A DNA stretch of 23,730 nt from an uncultured Oscillospiraceae bacterium. Lineage in GTDB: Bacteria > Bacillota > Clostridia > Oscillospirales > Acutalibacteraceae. The stretch is taken from NCBI GenBank assembly GCA_900552225.1, contig URYX01000008.1:1-23730 (forward strand), written 5' to 3'. Numbering within the stretch: position 1 is the stretch's first letter; each line of letters begins with the position of its first letter. Shown here piece by piece: positions 1 to 7,093 of this stretch. The position numbers and the translations under genes are program-made. The notes under the pieces were generated by a model. That model ran no database searches. It was not told where the DNA came from and was given only the letters and a program-made list of their open reading frames with translations.

Positions 1-337
1 CACCTATATTTCCGTGCTGGAGCGTACCAAGGAAATCGGCATTCTGCGGGCCATCGGCGCATCGCGGCATAACGTTTCGCAGGTGTTCAATGCGGAAACG
101 TTCATCATCGGACTGTGTGCCGGCCTGATCGGCATCGGCTTGACGCTGCTGCTGCTGATTCCCATCAACGCCATCATCCATGCCCTGGCCGAGACCACGG
201 CCGTCAGTGCCTTCCTGTCGGTACCGACCGCGGTGACGCTGGTAGTGGTCAGCGTGCTGCTGACCATGCTGGGCGGCCTGATTCCCTCGCGCAAGGCGGC
301 GCGCAAGGACCCCGTGACGGCATTGCGCACCGAATAA
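1..337 (+). CDS. ABC transporter permease, FtsX/MacB-type, C-terminal part
   Basis: This is the 3' end of a gene that begins before the window; the frame is open from base 2. The visible 111 residues hold the typical C-terminal half of a FtsX-like permease domain. A short cytoplasmic stretch with the family signature around RTKEIGILRAIGAS leads into three hydrophobic segments and ends with SRKAARKDPVTALRTE, which closely resembles the 'P...AL..E' ends of MacB/LolE-type permeases. Such proteins pair with an ABC ATPase to move lipoproteins, peptides or drugs, or to signal mechanically to cell-wall enzymes; the substrate cannot be told from this fragment. The ATPase and the N-terminal extracellular domain would lie upstream, outside the window. 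A strong terminator follows within 50 bases, so this is the last gene of its operon. Confidence 0.9.
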   Translation, partial: TYISVLERTKEIGILRAIGASRHNVSQVFNAETFIIGLCAGLIGIGLTLLLLIPINAIIHALAETTAVSAFLSVPTAVTLVVVSVLLTMLGGLIPSRKAARKDPVTALRTE

Positions 338-375
338 TTTGCAGCGGAAAATCCGCAATATCTCCAAGCGTAACA

Positions 376-415
376 AAAGTCTCCGGACGGCGAATTTTCG
401 CTGCCCGGAGACTTT
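376..415. terminator. Bidirectional intrinsic terminator
   Basis: Perfect 11-bp inverted repeat, AAAGTCTCCGG (376-386) against CCGGAGACTTT (405-415), with further pairing in the loop (GCGAA/TTCGC). It has a short T-run in both directions. It sits between the convergent ABC permease gene and the GH98-like gene and probably ends both transcripts. Confidence 0.85.
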
Positions 416-443
416 CTGCTGTAAGGGGTTGCCGAAAGACGAT

Positions 444-2375
444 TTATCCGATACCCGTCAGGGTAATTTCCGCCCGACCGTTCAGGATAAGCTGCAGGGT
501 ATAGGTACCGGAGGCTGCATTCCACTGCTCCTCCGCCTGCCCGACGTGAAATCCGGCGACGGAGACGGACGGTCTGGCGGCAAGCCCCGTCAGCGTCCAC
601 GTGACGGCACGCTGATCCTCCGGGGCGTCCAGCCGCTCTCCTTCCAGATAGGCATACAGCAGCATATCCTGCCGCTCACGGCCCGCGAAAAAGGCACGCG
701 TGTCCAGCCGCAGATTCTGTACTTCGAGTGACAGTGTATCGCCCTGCTGCCGGGCAATCACCAGGCTGTGCTCATACAGGGCCGTGTGCAGCTGCACGGA
801 ATTGGTCAGTGCATACGCGACCATCTGTACGGTGCCGGTGAGGTTTTCGGAATTGTGGAACAGATACACTCCGTCCGGCAGACGGTACAGGGTGGCATTG
901 CCGGTATAGGTTTCCGGATAGAGACTGTCGAAATAGGCCCGCTTGGAGGCGGCGGAATGGCCGACGGCCGCCGCATAGCTTTGAGCATCCAGCACCTGTG
1001 CCTCAGGCAGCACGGAGGGCTCGGAAAGCCCCGGCAAAAACGGCAGCAGATAGTAGCGGCCGGTCTTCGGAAGCCACATTTTGGAGACGCCGTAGCCGCT
1101 GTAGGTCTGTACCCATTCGGTGCTGGGGCCGTAGAGATCCTCTAAAATCGGGGCTTCCGTACCGCAAAGCTCCGGAGCCGAGCGGTCGGTGACACGGTAG
1201 GCCACGCGAATCTGTGCGGCAACCTCCTCCCGCGTGGGAATGGCTCCGTGCAGCATCCGCTGATACAGCGGATAGATCACCGACCAAAAGGTTTCGGTCA
1301 GTACGGGCTCGCCTCCGTCCTCCAGGCAGAGATTCAGATTTTCACAGGAAAAGACCGTGGCACCGCCCGCCAGATCACAGACGGTATCGATGCCGGCGAG
1401 CGCAGGGGGATACCCGACGATGGCATCCGTGCCGTAGGCATGGGGCATTCCGCCGAGGTCGTCGTAGCCGCCGTAGCCCTCCTCGTACCAGATCCAGCTC
1501 TCGACATTGGCCCCCCAGCTGCCGCAGACGCCGGACAGCCAGCAGCCCAGCGCCCCCGACTGCACCGACAGATGCCGTCCGGCTCCCAGCCGTTTATCGA
1601 GAATGACCACCGCGTCCGCGTTGTCCCGCAGCAGGGTGAACAGCTCCTCATCCTCCAGGAAGGCGGCAAAACTGTTGTTGTACTGCGGGGATTCCGCGTC
1701 CAGCCACAGCACCGAGCCCCCGTGAGCGGCCGCCACCCGCACGGAGGTTTTCAGACGCCGTGCATCCTCCGCCTGCACGCCCATGCAGCTCAGCTCGGTG
1801 TGGCCGAAGCCCATGAGACTCGGGTGACGGGTAAGCAGCTCGGACAGCTCCGCCTCGGTGAAGGCCTCGTGCGTCTCAAAGGAATTCCACCATTCGATCT
1901 GCAGAATGACAGGGACTCCGGCGGCATCGGTGATGTCCAGTGCCTCGTGCCAGAGACGCAGCATATCCTGTGTGTTCTCCTTGCCGTCATTGTCCAGATA
2001 GAGCACCGTAAACGGCCGGATATCCTCCGGCAGCGCCCGGTAGGTGGCGACGGCGCGCTCTCCGAGCGAGCGCCCCCATAATCCGAAGGTGCGAAACAGA
2101 AAAACGGGATTTTCCGCGTCGATCACCAGACGCCGGTCCGATGCGGTGCGGCGCTGCCGCAGAAAGGTTCCCTTGCGGTGAGTGTCCAGCGGGATCACCG
2201 GAACGGCCGACCGGTCGGAGGTCGGTGTGTCTCCGGAGGAGATGGCGGAGGTGCCTGCCGACACCGGTGCCTCAGAGGACGGCGCGGGGGAAACGGCCTC
2301 GGCGCAGCCGCCGAGCAGCATGAGCAGTGCAAGCCCCATAACGGCTGCGCGGACAAGCCCTGGTTTGAAATGCAT
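444..2375 (-). CDS. GH98-like glycoside hydrolase, lipoprotein
   Basis: Predicted exported lipoprotein of 643 aa. The start at 2375 is chosen because AAAGGAGGG lies just upstream and because it opens a lipoprotein signal peptide: basic N-end, hydrophobic core, lipobox LGGC with Cys24. A Ser/Pro/Thr-rich linker (about 25-60) precedes a domain that resembles family GH98 (endo-beta-galactosidases that release blood-group A/B trisaccharides, and some xylanases). Matching stretches recalled from GH98 are RRLVIDAENPVFLF (81-94), the IRPFTVLYLDND strand (119-130), VPVILQIEWW (154-163), HPSLMGFGHTEL (184-195), the SWIWYEEG segment (293-300) and GGATVFSCEN (337-346). By this alignment Glu194 is the candidate acid; Glu292 and Glu345 fall at the other catalytic positions, with Glu292 where characterised enzymes have Asp. 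The C-terminal 230 residues look like a beta-rich accessory domain. It is co-transcribed 13 bases after the clan GH-D gene. Family assignment is good; substrate is inference. Confidence 0.78.
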   Translation of the reverse strand: MHFKPGLVRAAVMGLALLMLLGGCAEAVSPAPSSEAPVSAGTSAISSGDTPTSDRSAVPVIPLDTHRKGTFLRQRRTASDRRLVIDAENPVFLFRTFGLWGRSLGERAVATYRALPEDIRPFTVLYLDNDGKENTQDMLRLWHEALDITDAAGVPVILQIEWWNSFETHEAFTEAELSELLTRHPSLMGFGHTELSCMGVQAEDARRLKTSVRVAAAHGGSVLWLDAESPQYNNSFAAFLEDEELFTLLRDNADAVVILDKRLGAGRHLSVQSGALGCWLSGVCGSWGANVESWIWYEEGYGGYDDLGGMPHAYGTDAIVGYPPALAGIDTVCDLAGGATVFSCENLNLCLEDGGEPVLTETFWSVIYPLYQRMLHGAIPTREEVAAQIRVAYRVTDRSAPELCGTEAPILEDLYGPSTEWVQTYSGYGVSKMWLPKTGRYYLLPFLPGLSEPSVLPEAQVLDAQSYAAAVGHSAASKRAYFDSLYPETYTGNATLYRLPDGVYLFHNSENLTGTVQMVAYALTNSVQLHTALYEHSLVIARQQGDTLSLEVQNLRLDTRAFFAGRERQDMLLYAYLEGERLDAPEDQRAVTWTLTGLAARPSVSVAGFHVGQAEEQWNAASGTYTLQLILNGRAEITLTGIG

Positions 2376-2388
2376 ACAGGTCCCTCCT

Positions 2389-3882
2389 TTACCGCACGAC
2401 GAGGACGACACCGGGAGCGGAATCGTCGTTTTTCGTCTGCAGGGGAGCGCATAGCTCCCGCAGCAGAGCACCGTCCACGGACAGATTGCAGCCCTCCGCG
2501 GTCACACGGTCGGTAATCTCCACAGCGGTGTTCGCCGCCAGATCCTGCGCGTAAATGTGTTTTCCCGCAAGCGACTCGTCGAAGCGAAGCGTGGCGGAGT
2601 CGATAGCCCCGAACAGCCCGACGGGGGCGTGCACGGAGGCCTTGAGCGTAATCTGCGCCGCAGGGGAACGGCGTCCCTCCGCTCCGAAGCGGGGGAGCAC
2701 CGCGGCGCTGACGGCTCCGTTCGGATGGCGGCCGGAGATGACCCAGGTTTCCTCACCGGGATAGACGACCTGCGGCAGTTCGCCGCCGCGGGCACACAGG
2801 CGCGGCGCCCCCTGCCGGGTGACACGGCTGCCGTATCCGGCCAGCCAGGGGCCGCTGTGCCGGAAGTCGAAGGATTCCCATAGAATGTCCGTGCTGATAC
2901 GGGTCGGGGCCTCGGCGGTGGGGGCAAAGGCCGGGGCAAACGCCGTCTGCCAGCGTATCGCCCGGATTACCTCGGCCGTGCGGCAGTAAGGGCTCATGCC
3001 GAAGGCCGGCAGCGAGCTGCGCATAATGCCGATGGCGCATCCGAGGACGGCGCCGATCAGCGGCTCATCCTCGCAGTTGAGGACGGTGGGAGAGCCCGTA
3101 AATTCCGCCATGCGGAGCGGGAACTGCACCCGGTCGAGCGTGGTGGGAACCGACAGCTCGGCGGAGACGTCATAGGTGCGGTATACCTGAGCAAAGCGCA
3201 TCAGCTCCGCACAGCGCATCGGCTCATCGCGCCAGTCGGCAAAGCGCCCGGAATGCTCGGTGCTGTCGTCGTGATCCTCGATGCCGGAAAACGGAGCCAC
3301 CACGCCGCTGTGCTCCACCACCAGGGCGGGAGCCTCCTCCGCGGCCCATGCACTCAGGCGGCGGCGAAAGGCGGCCGAGCGGTCGTGATGTCCCCAGTCC
3401 ACCTTCCAGTAGCCGATCCCGGCCTCGCGGCACCAGCGCAGCCGCTCCCGCCAGTAGTGCTCCTGCTCCTCCGGCGTCTGAAAATGTCCCCAGTACTCGC
3501 CGCAGGCATTGGCGCAGATCCAGAGACCGAGTCCCCTCCATCCGTGCTCCTTTACGCGTCGGCTGAGTTGTGCCAGGCGCTCGGCGGGAGTACCGGTACA
3601 GGAGGGGAAGCGTTCGCCGTCAACAATCAGCGAACCGAATCGGCCATGGCGGTAGTTGTCGTCGCCCGTCATTCCGTAGGGGACATCCCAGCCGTCGTCC
3701 AGCACCAGCCACAGATGACGGCGGATCGAGGGATACAGGTGCACCATACCGTCCTTCCCGAACACCAAATCCTCGCATAGGCTGTCGCGTCCGCTGCTGC
3801 GGCCGCTTATCTGTACGCTGCACTGCGTGCTCCACGTGCAGAAATAGTTAAGCGTGTCGTAGCGGTCTTGTATCAGATTCAT
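2389..3882 (-). CDS. Clan GH-D (alpha-galactosidase-like) glycoside hydrolase
   Basis: 497-aa protein without signal peptide, so probably cytoplasmic. The start at 3882 has AAAGGAG about 9 bases upstream. A TIM-barrel of the GH27/GH36 type is indicated by the strand motif WLVLDDGWD (58-66), GLGLWICANACG (118-128), and the nucleophile strand YWKVDWG (158-164), placing the catalytic nucleophile at Asp162. VYRTYDVS (233-240) resembles the acid/base strand of GH27 enzymes, with Asp238 the candidate. The C-terminal 130 residues have the beta-sandwich composition usual in these enzymes. Family activity is retaining hydrolysis of terminal alpha-galactose or alpha-GalNAc; which of these applies cannot be read from sequence. 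It is the first gene of a two-gene operon with the GH98-like lipoprotein, which fits an order of external endo-cleavage followed by internal exo-cleavage. The N-terminal domain (1-50) is not one I recognise. Confidence 0.72.
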   Translation of the reverse strand: MNLIQDRYDTLNYFCTWSTQCSVQISGRSSGRDSLCEDLVFGKDGMVHLYPSIRRHLWLVLDDGWDVPYGMTGDDNYRHGRFGSLIVDGERFPSCTGTPAERLAQLSRRVKEHGWRGLGLWICANACGEYWGHFQTPEEQEHYWRERLRWCREAGIGYWKVDWGHHDRSAAFRRRLSAWAAEEAPALVVEHSGVVAPFSGIEDHDDSTEHSGRFADWRDEPMRCAELMRFAQVYRTYDVSAELSVPTTLDRVQFPLRMAEFTGSPTVLNCEDEPLIGAVLGCAIGIMRSSLPAFGMSPYCRTAEVIRAIRWQTAFAPAFAPTAEAPTRISTDILWESFDFRHSGPWLAGYGSRVTRQGAPRLCARGGELPQVVYPGEETWVISGRHPNGAVSAAVLPRFGAEGRRSPAAQITLKASVHAPVGLFGAIDSATLRFDESLAGKHIYAQDLAANTAVEITDRVTAEGCNLSVDGALLRELCAPLQTKNDDSAPGVVLVVR

Positions 3883-4194
3883 CGGGCAGTTCTCCTTTTC
3901 ACGGTCGGATTACGCGGGCCGGCTGCCTGCGCCGCAGGCGGGGATTCCGTCCGGGCTCGGCGGCTTGGCCCTTCCGATAATCAATATACCGTATCGGTGC
4001 CGAAAAGTATTTACCAAAAGATGCTGCGTTTTCGGTCGGAATTGCGTCCGGACGCTGCAGGCCGCGGCAGTGACGGCGGACAGAACCCGGCGGCTTCCGG
4101 ACAGGCCCCGCGCCGCGATTGGCGAAAGGTATCTTTTTCTGCAATATTTGTACAGAAGCTGCTGTCAGGCCCTCGGCAATGCCGGAGGCAGAAA
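3883..4194. promoter_or_regulatory. Upstream region of the glycosidase operon with two palindromes
   Basis: No credible gene lies here; the reading frames that cross it lack ribosome binding sites and family resemblance. It holds a 15-bp palindrome with a single central base (3925-3939, GCCTGCG/CGCAGGC) in the operon's untranslated leader, and a perfect 12-bp palindrome GCGTCCGGACGC at 4044-4055. Both are reasonable operator candidates. A minus-strand TATATT (3988-3983) could be a -10 element, but I see no good -35 partner at 16-18 bases, so the promoter is not firmly placed. Confidence 0.4.
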
Positions 4195-4246
4195 AAATTG
4201 CGATGGGAGGTACCGCACCTTGGACGCGGTACCCCCATCGCAATTT
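4195..4246 (-). terminator. Intrinsic terminator of the GNAT gene
   Basis: A very long hairpin. AAATTGCGATGGG (4195-4207) pairs perfectly with CCCATCGCAATTT (4234-4246), and after one bulged base GGTACCGC (4209-4216) pairs with GCGGTACC (4226-4233). On the minus strand it ends in six T. The hairpin starts inside the stop codon of the acetyltransferase gene, so gene and terminator form one compact unit. Confidence 0.9.
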
Positions 4247-4739
4247 AACGCAGATATGCCAACGTTTTGCCTAAAGTGCTGTCAAAGCCGAGCGCCCGAT
4301 ACATTCCCTCGTCGCAGGGGGCACAGGTGACCGTCAGGCTGGCAAGGGCATTTTCTCTGCTCCAGGTTTGTGCAGCTTGTGCCAGCATCCGGGCAATGCC
4401 TTTTCTGCGGAACGCAGGTTCAATGTAGAAATCATCGAATACGCCGGTGTCGGTACACGCAAAGGTGGAGAAGCATTTTGCAATGCTGCACATCCCCACC
4501 GCCCGGCCGTCATGCTTTGCCACAAAGAAAGTGATCTTTCCGTCCCGGATTGCCCGGGAAAGCTGTTCCTGCTTTTCCTCCGTTGCGGGTGACTCCCCGA
4601 TCTCCTTCAGAAATCCGTTTTCCAGCTCTTTGAACTGCCGGTTATCCGGATCTGTGAGGACCTCCACGGTCAGTGGTTTCCGGACGGCGGCGACATCGTT
4701 TTCCGCGACTGCTTCACGGATAGTGATTTGGGTTCCCAT
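4245..4739 (-). CDS. GNAT-family N-acetyltransferase
   Basis: 164-aa acetyltransferase of the GCN5-related fold, which transfers acetyl from acetyl-CoA to an amine; substrate unknown. The core reads ITFFVAKHDGRAVGMCSI (beta2-beta3), GVFDDFYIEPAFRRKGIARML (beta4 and the acetyl-CoA pyrophosphate loop, R-R-K-G-I-A) and YRALGFDSTLGKTLAYLR (the usual C-terminal GF motif). The start at 4739 follows GGAGG with 7 bases between. The gene has visibly lower GC than its neighbours (57% and 50% in two 60-base lines counted by hand, against about 70% in a line from the adjacent glycosidase gene), has its own promoter, terminator and structured leader, and so looks like a transferred cassette. Small cassette-type acetyltransferases can confer drug resistance, but nothing in the sequence proves that here. 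Confidence 0.88.
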   Translation of the reverse strand: MGTQITIREAVAENDVAAVRKPLTVEVLTDPDNRQFKELENGFLKEIGESPATEEKQEQLSRAIRDGKITFFVAKHDGRAVGMCSIAKCFSTFACTDTGVFDDFYIEPAFRRKGIARMLAQAAQTWSRENALASLTVTCAPCDEGMYRALGFDSTLGKTLAYLR

Positions 4740-4746
4740 TTGATTT

Positions 4747-4789
4747 CCTCCAATAGTTTATTGGGAGGGTTAGGAAGCGTGAACCCTCC
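4747..4789 (-). promoter_or_regulatory. Candidate translational attenuator hairpins before the GNAT gene
   Basis: In the minus-strand RNA, segment A GGAGGGTT (4789-4782) pairs perfectly with segment B AACCCTCC (4771-4764). The same B segment, extended to CCTCCCAATA (4768-4759), can instead pair with C, TATTGGAGG (4755-4747), with one bulged base. C contains the Shine-Dalgarno sequence (GGAGG, 4751-4747). A-B and B-C are mutually exclusive, as in leader-controlled resistance genes. Segment A lies inside the short upstream ORF. The pairing is directly visible; the switch function is inference. Confidence 0.55.
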
Positions 4790-4808
4790 ATACACGACGC
4801 ATAGTCAT
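4770..4808 (-). CDS. Putative 12-aa leader peptide of the GNAT gene
   Basis: A short ORF, MTMRRVWRVHAS and TAA stop, starting at 4808 with AGGGTGG (4820-4814) 5 bases upstream; a second in-frame ATG is at 4802. It ends 30 bases before the acetyltransferase start. Its codons 7-9 (Trp-Arg-Val) form one arm of the competing hairpins, so a ribosome on this ORF must change which hairpin forms. The peptide is rich in Arg and Val with one Trp. The frame stays open upstream to 5015 but no better start is seen. Expression is not proven. Confidence 0.5.
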   Translation of the reverse strand: MTMRRVWRVHAS

Positions 4809-4902
4809 AAAGACCACCCTTTCTGCATTGGATTTGTATTCAGATGTCTTTTGCGGCATGGATACCTCGGGAATTACCGTCGGAAATACAGATATCCCCA
4901 TC

Positions 4903-4931
4903 ATTATAGCATCGCCGCCGGGGCTTTTCCA
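4903..4931 (-). promoter_or_regulatory. Candidate promoter of the GNAT gene
   Basis: Perfect -10 TATAAT on the minus strand (4908-4903) with a weak -35 TGGAAA (4931-4926) at 17-base spacing. It would give a leader of roughly 155 bases containing the short ORF and the hairpins. The rest of the 316-base gap (4741-5056) holds only these elements and the terminator of the M56 gene. Confidence 0.5.
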
Positions 4932-4951
4932 CACTTTTTTTGCGTAAGACA

Positions 4952-4990
4952 AAAAGCGGGAGTACATCGTCCAAACGCACTCCCGCTTTT
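4952..4990 (-). terminator. Intrinsic terminator after the M56 gene
   Basis: Perfect 12-bp inverted repeat AAAAGCGGGAGT (4952-4963) / ACTCCCGCTTTT (4979-4990) with a 15-base loop and five T on the minus strand, about 67 bases after the stop of the M56 peptidase gene. Confidence 0.88.
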
Positions 4991-5056
4991 CTGTGGAACA
5001 GATTGGCCACGGCATGCTTACGGCCCTGCGGCCTCGTCAGAATGCCGCGGCCGGAT

Positions 5057-6706
5057 TCAGGGAAACAGGCGGTATCCGACGATGACGGTCTCGTCCGGGT
5101 CAAGGTAGCCGCCGGTGTCGCTGCCGAGTCCGGCGGCGGGCCAGACCTGCTCAAATGACAGGTCCGGTGTATGGCTCAGCACCAAAAAGGCAGTGCTTTG
5201 GGCGGCACCGTTCGTCCGGCCGGCCACCTCATATCGGTACGGATAAGTGCGGCCGTCGCACAGCCACATTCCGTCGCCGGCCGCAAAGTGCGCGGCAGTG
5301 ATGACGGTTTCCCCGGTCTCACGCTGCTGCGCCGTTTGTTCGGAGGGAGTGGCCGGATAGGATAGCCAGGCCGCCGGGTTTCCGCCCGGAATATCCTCAA
5401 AGCGGAAATCGCTCCACACCTTATATTTGGTGTCGGGGCGGCTTTTCACAAAGAATTCCACTTCCAGACGGTAGACGCAGGAGACCGTGAGCTTCTGTCC
5501 GCTCAGGTTGTAGCGGCGCTCCGCCGCTGCGCCGGGCGGCAGCGTATAGGCGATGGCGATCCACACGGGGTTCGGTTCTATGCTGCAGTCCACCCACTGC
5601 CCGTTTTCCTCACGGTACAGGCGAAACGGTGTGCCGTATATCAGGGAGTGCGGGGTGCGGTTCTGATACTGTACCAGGAGGCGGGGCCCGTTGTCCGAAA
5701 TCTCCGACGAAAGCACCTGAAGCGACAGCCCCTGCAGCTCCGAATCGCCGCTCTGGGCCGGAGCCGTGTCCGCTTTTCGGATGGGATCGGTGAGCAGACA
5801 GACGGCCGCCGCCGCGCTGACCGCCAGCGCGGCAAGCAGAACCCACAGCGCCGGTTTTTTGTACCGGAGGACGGATTGCACGCGGCGTTTTACGCCGGAT
5901 TCTCCGAAAGCCAGGGGACAGGCGGCGATCCGGTGCCGTCGGATGCTGCAGGAGAGCAGTGCCTCGGAATATTCCGCCCGCTGCGCCGCCGTCATTCCCC
6001 GCACGGCCCTTTCGTCGCACGCCAGCTCCAGATCCCGGCCGAACAGGGCATACGCCATCCACAGGAGCGGCTGAAACCAATACGCCGTCAGCAGCAGAAA
6101 GCCCAGAAACTTCCACAGCGGGTCTCTGCGCCGTATGTGGGCCTGTTCATGGGCCGTAACATGGCGCAGAGTCGCCTCCTCCATCCCGAACGGCACATAG
6201 ATGCGCGGCCGGAAAAGACCGAGCACAAACGGCGAGGTTACCTGCTCGCTCTGAAACAGATTGTCCCGCAGCCGCACTGCCGTCCGCACTTTTTGCTTCA
6301 GGCGCAGTGTACTGACCGCGGCATACAGCAGCAGGGCCGCCGCCCCGATCAGCCAGATGGCTGCGGCTGCGGCCATCCCCGTCTGCAGCGGTGCAGACGC
6401 GGGCCCGGGAGAGAGTGTGCCGCTGACGGCGGAGGCGGCCGCCGTGTCGAGCAGCGGGAACCCGCTTTGGAGGGGCGGCACTGCTCCCGTCAGGATGCCG
6501 GGCGAGACGGTTTCCGCGCTCGGAATCAGGCTCAGGACGCTTTCGGGCGTCAGCGGGCAGACCAGCCGCACGGCGACAATGCCCCATAGCAGCACCGGAA
6601 TCCATCGCGGGGCCCGTCGGAGCGGCAGACGGAGCAGGCATACCGCCAGTATGGCCCAACCGGCGGCAATGCTGCGGTTGACGGCGGCCAAAAACAGTGC
6701 GCTCAC
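5057..6706 (-). CDS. M56-family (BlaR1-like) membrane metallopeptidase with Ig-like tail
   Basis: 549-aa membrane protein, GTG start overlapping the repressor stop by 4 bases. N-terminal hydrophobic helices (about 4-25, 35-50, 110-132), then the cytoplasmic zinc-protease domain with HEQAH (186-190) and ELACDE (227-232), a helix pair near 200-222, and a last membrane helix near 287-306. In BlaR1/MecR1, ligand sensing outside activates this protease, which inactivates the BlaI partner. Here the extracellular part is not a penicillin-binding domain: it lacks the SxxK/SxN serine-transferase layout and has a beta-rich segment (about 330-440, with YGTPFRLYREENGQW and LPPGAAAERRYNL) resembling the bacterial Ig-like domain often fused to M56 proteins in Clostridia. 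The last 90 residues look like another small sensor-like domain. The signal sensed is unknown; beta-lactams are not supported. Confidence 0.85.
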   Translation of the reverse strand: MSALFLAAVNRSIAAGWAILAVCLLRLPLRRAPRWIPVLLWGIVAVRLVCPLTPESVLSLIPSAETVSPGILTGAVPPLQSGFPLLDTAAASAVSGTLSPGPASAPLQTGMAAAAAIWLIGAAALLLYAAVSTLRLKQKVRTAVRLRDNLFQSEQVTSPFVLGLFRPRIYVPFGMEEATLRHVTAHEQAHIRRRDPLWKFLGFLLLTAYWFQPLLWMAYALFGRDLELACDERAVRGMTAAQRAEYSEALLSCSIRRHRIAACPLAFGESGVKRRVQSVLRYKKPALWVLLAALAVSAAAAVCLLTDPIRKADTAPAQSGDSELQGLSLQVLSSEISDNGPRLLVQYQNRTPHSLIYGTPFRLYREENGQWVDCSIEPNPVWIAIAYTLPPGAAAERRYNLSGQKLTVSCVYRLEVEFFVKSRPDTKYKVWSDFRFEDIPGGNPAAWLSYPATPSEQTAQQRETGETVITAAHFAAGDGMWLCDGRTYPYRYEVAGRTNGAAQSTAFLVLSHTPDLSFEQVWPAAGLGSDTGGYLDPDETVIVGYRLFP

Positions 6707-7074
6707 GGCGTCTCCTCCTCCCGGAAGCGGTCGATCATGCGCTGCACCTCGTCAATCTCCTGCCCGGAGAGCCTCCGGTGACGCGCAAAGGCGGCTAAAA
6801 AGGCCGGCAGCGAGCCGTCAAAGGTTTTTTCCACCACCGCATCGATCTCGGCGGCCTGCACCTCGTCCCGGCTCACCAGCGAACGGACCACGGTATTTTC
6901 GTTTTTTAAGATGCCGCGCTCCGACAGCCGCTTGATGACGGTATAGGTGGTGGTCGGCTTCCAGCCGAGCTGCTCGCGGCAGAGCTGCACAAGCTCGCCG
7001 CTTTTGACGGGCTCATGCTCCCATAAAATCCGGCAGAAGCGGTATTCGCTTTCAAAAACCCGCGGTGTTTCCAT
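6703..7074 (-). CDS. BlaI/MecI/CopY-family transcriptional repressor
   Basis: 123-aa winged-helix repressor. It has the family layout: ESEYRFCRILWEHEPVKSGELV at the start, the recognition helix GWKPTTTYTVIKRLSERGIL (37-56), a wing, then a C-terminal dimerisation helix region. The start at 7074 has AAAGGGG upstream. It is first in an operon with the M56 protease, and its promoter region carries a large inverted repeat, so autorepression relieved by the protease is the expected scheme. I see no clear equivalent of the Asn-Phe cleavage site known from staphylococcal BlaI. Confidence 0.92.
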   Translation of the reverse strand: METPRVFESEYRFCRILWEHEPVKSGELVQLCREQLGWKPTTTYTVIKRLSERGILKNENTVVRSLVSRDEVQAAEIDAVVEKTFDGSLPAFLAAFARHRRLSGQEIDEVQRMIDRFREEETP

Positions 7075-7093
7075 ACAGTCGCCCCTTTCTGCA

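Noticed and set aside
3868..4248. 126-aa plus-strand open frame in the gene-free stretch before the glycosidase operon
   Set aside because: No RBS, crosses the terminator hairpin and the operon start, and has no recognisable motif.
4770..5015. 81-aa minus-strand frame ending at the leader-peptide stop
   Set aside because: The long version crosses the terminator of the M56 gene and the candidate promoter; only the last 12 codons have an RBS.
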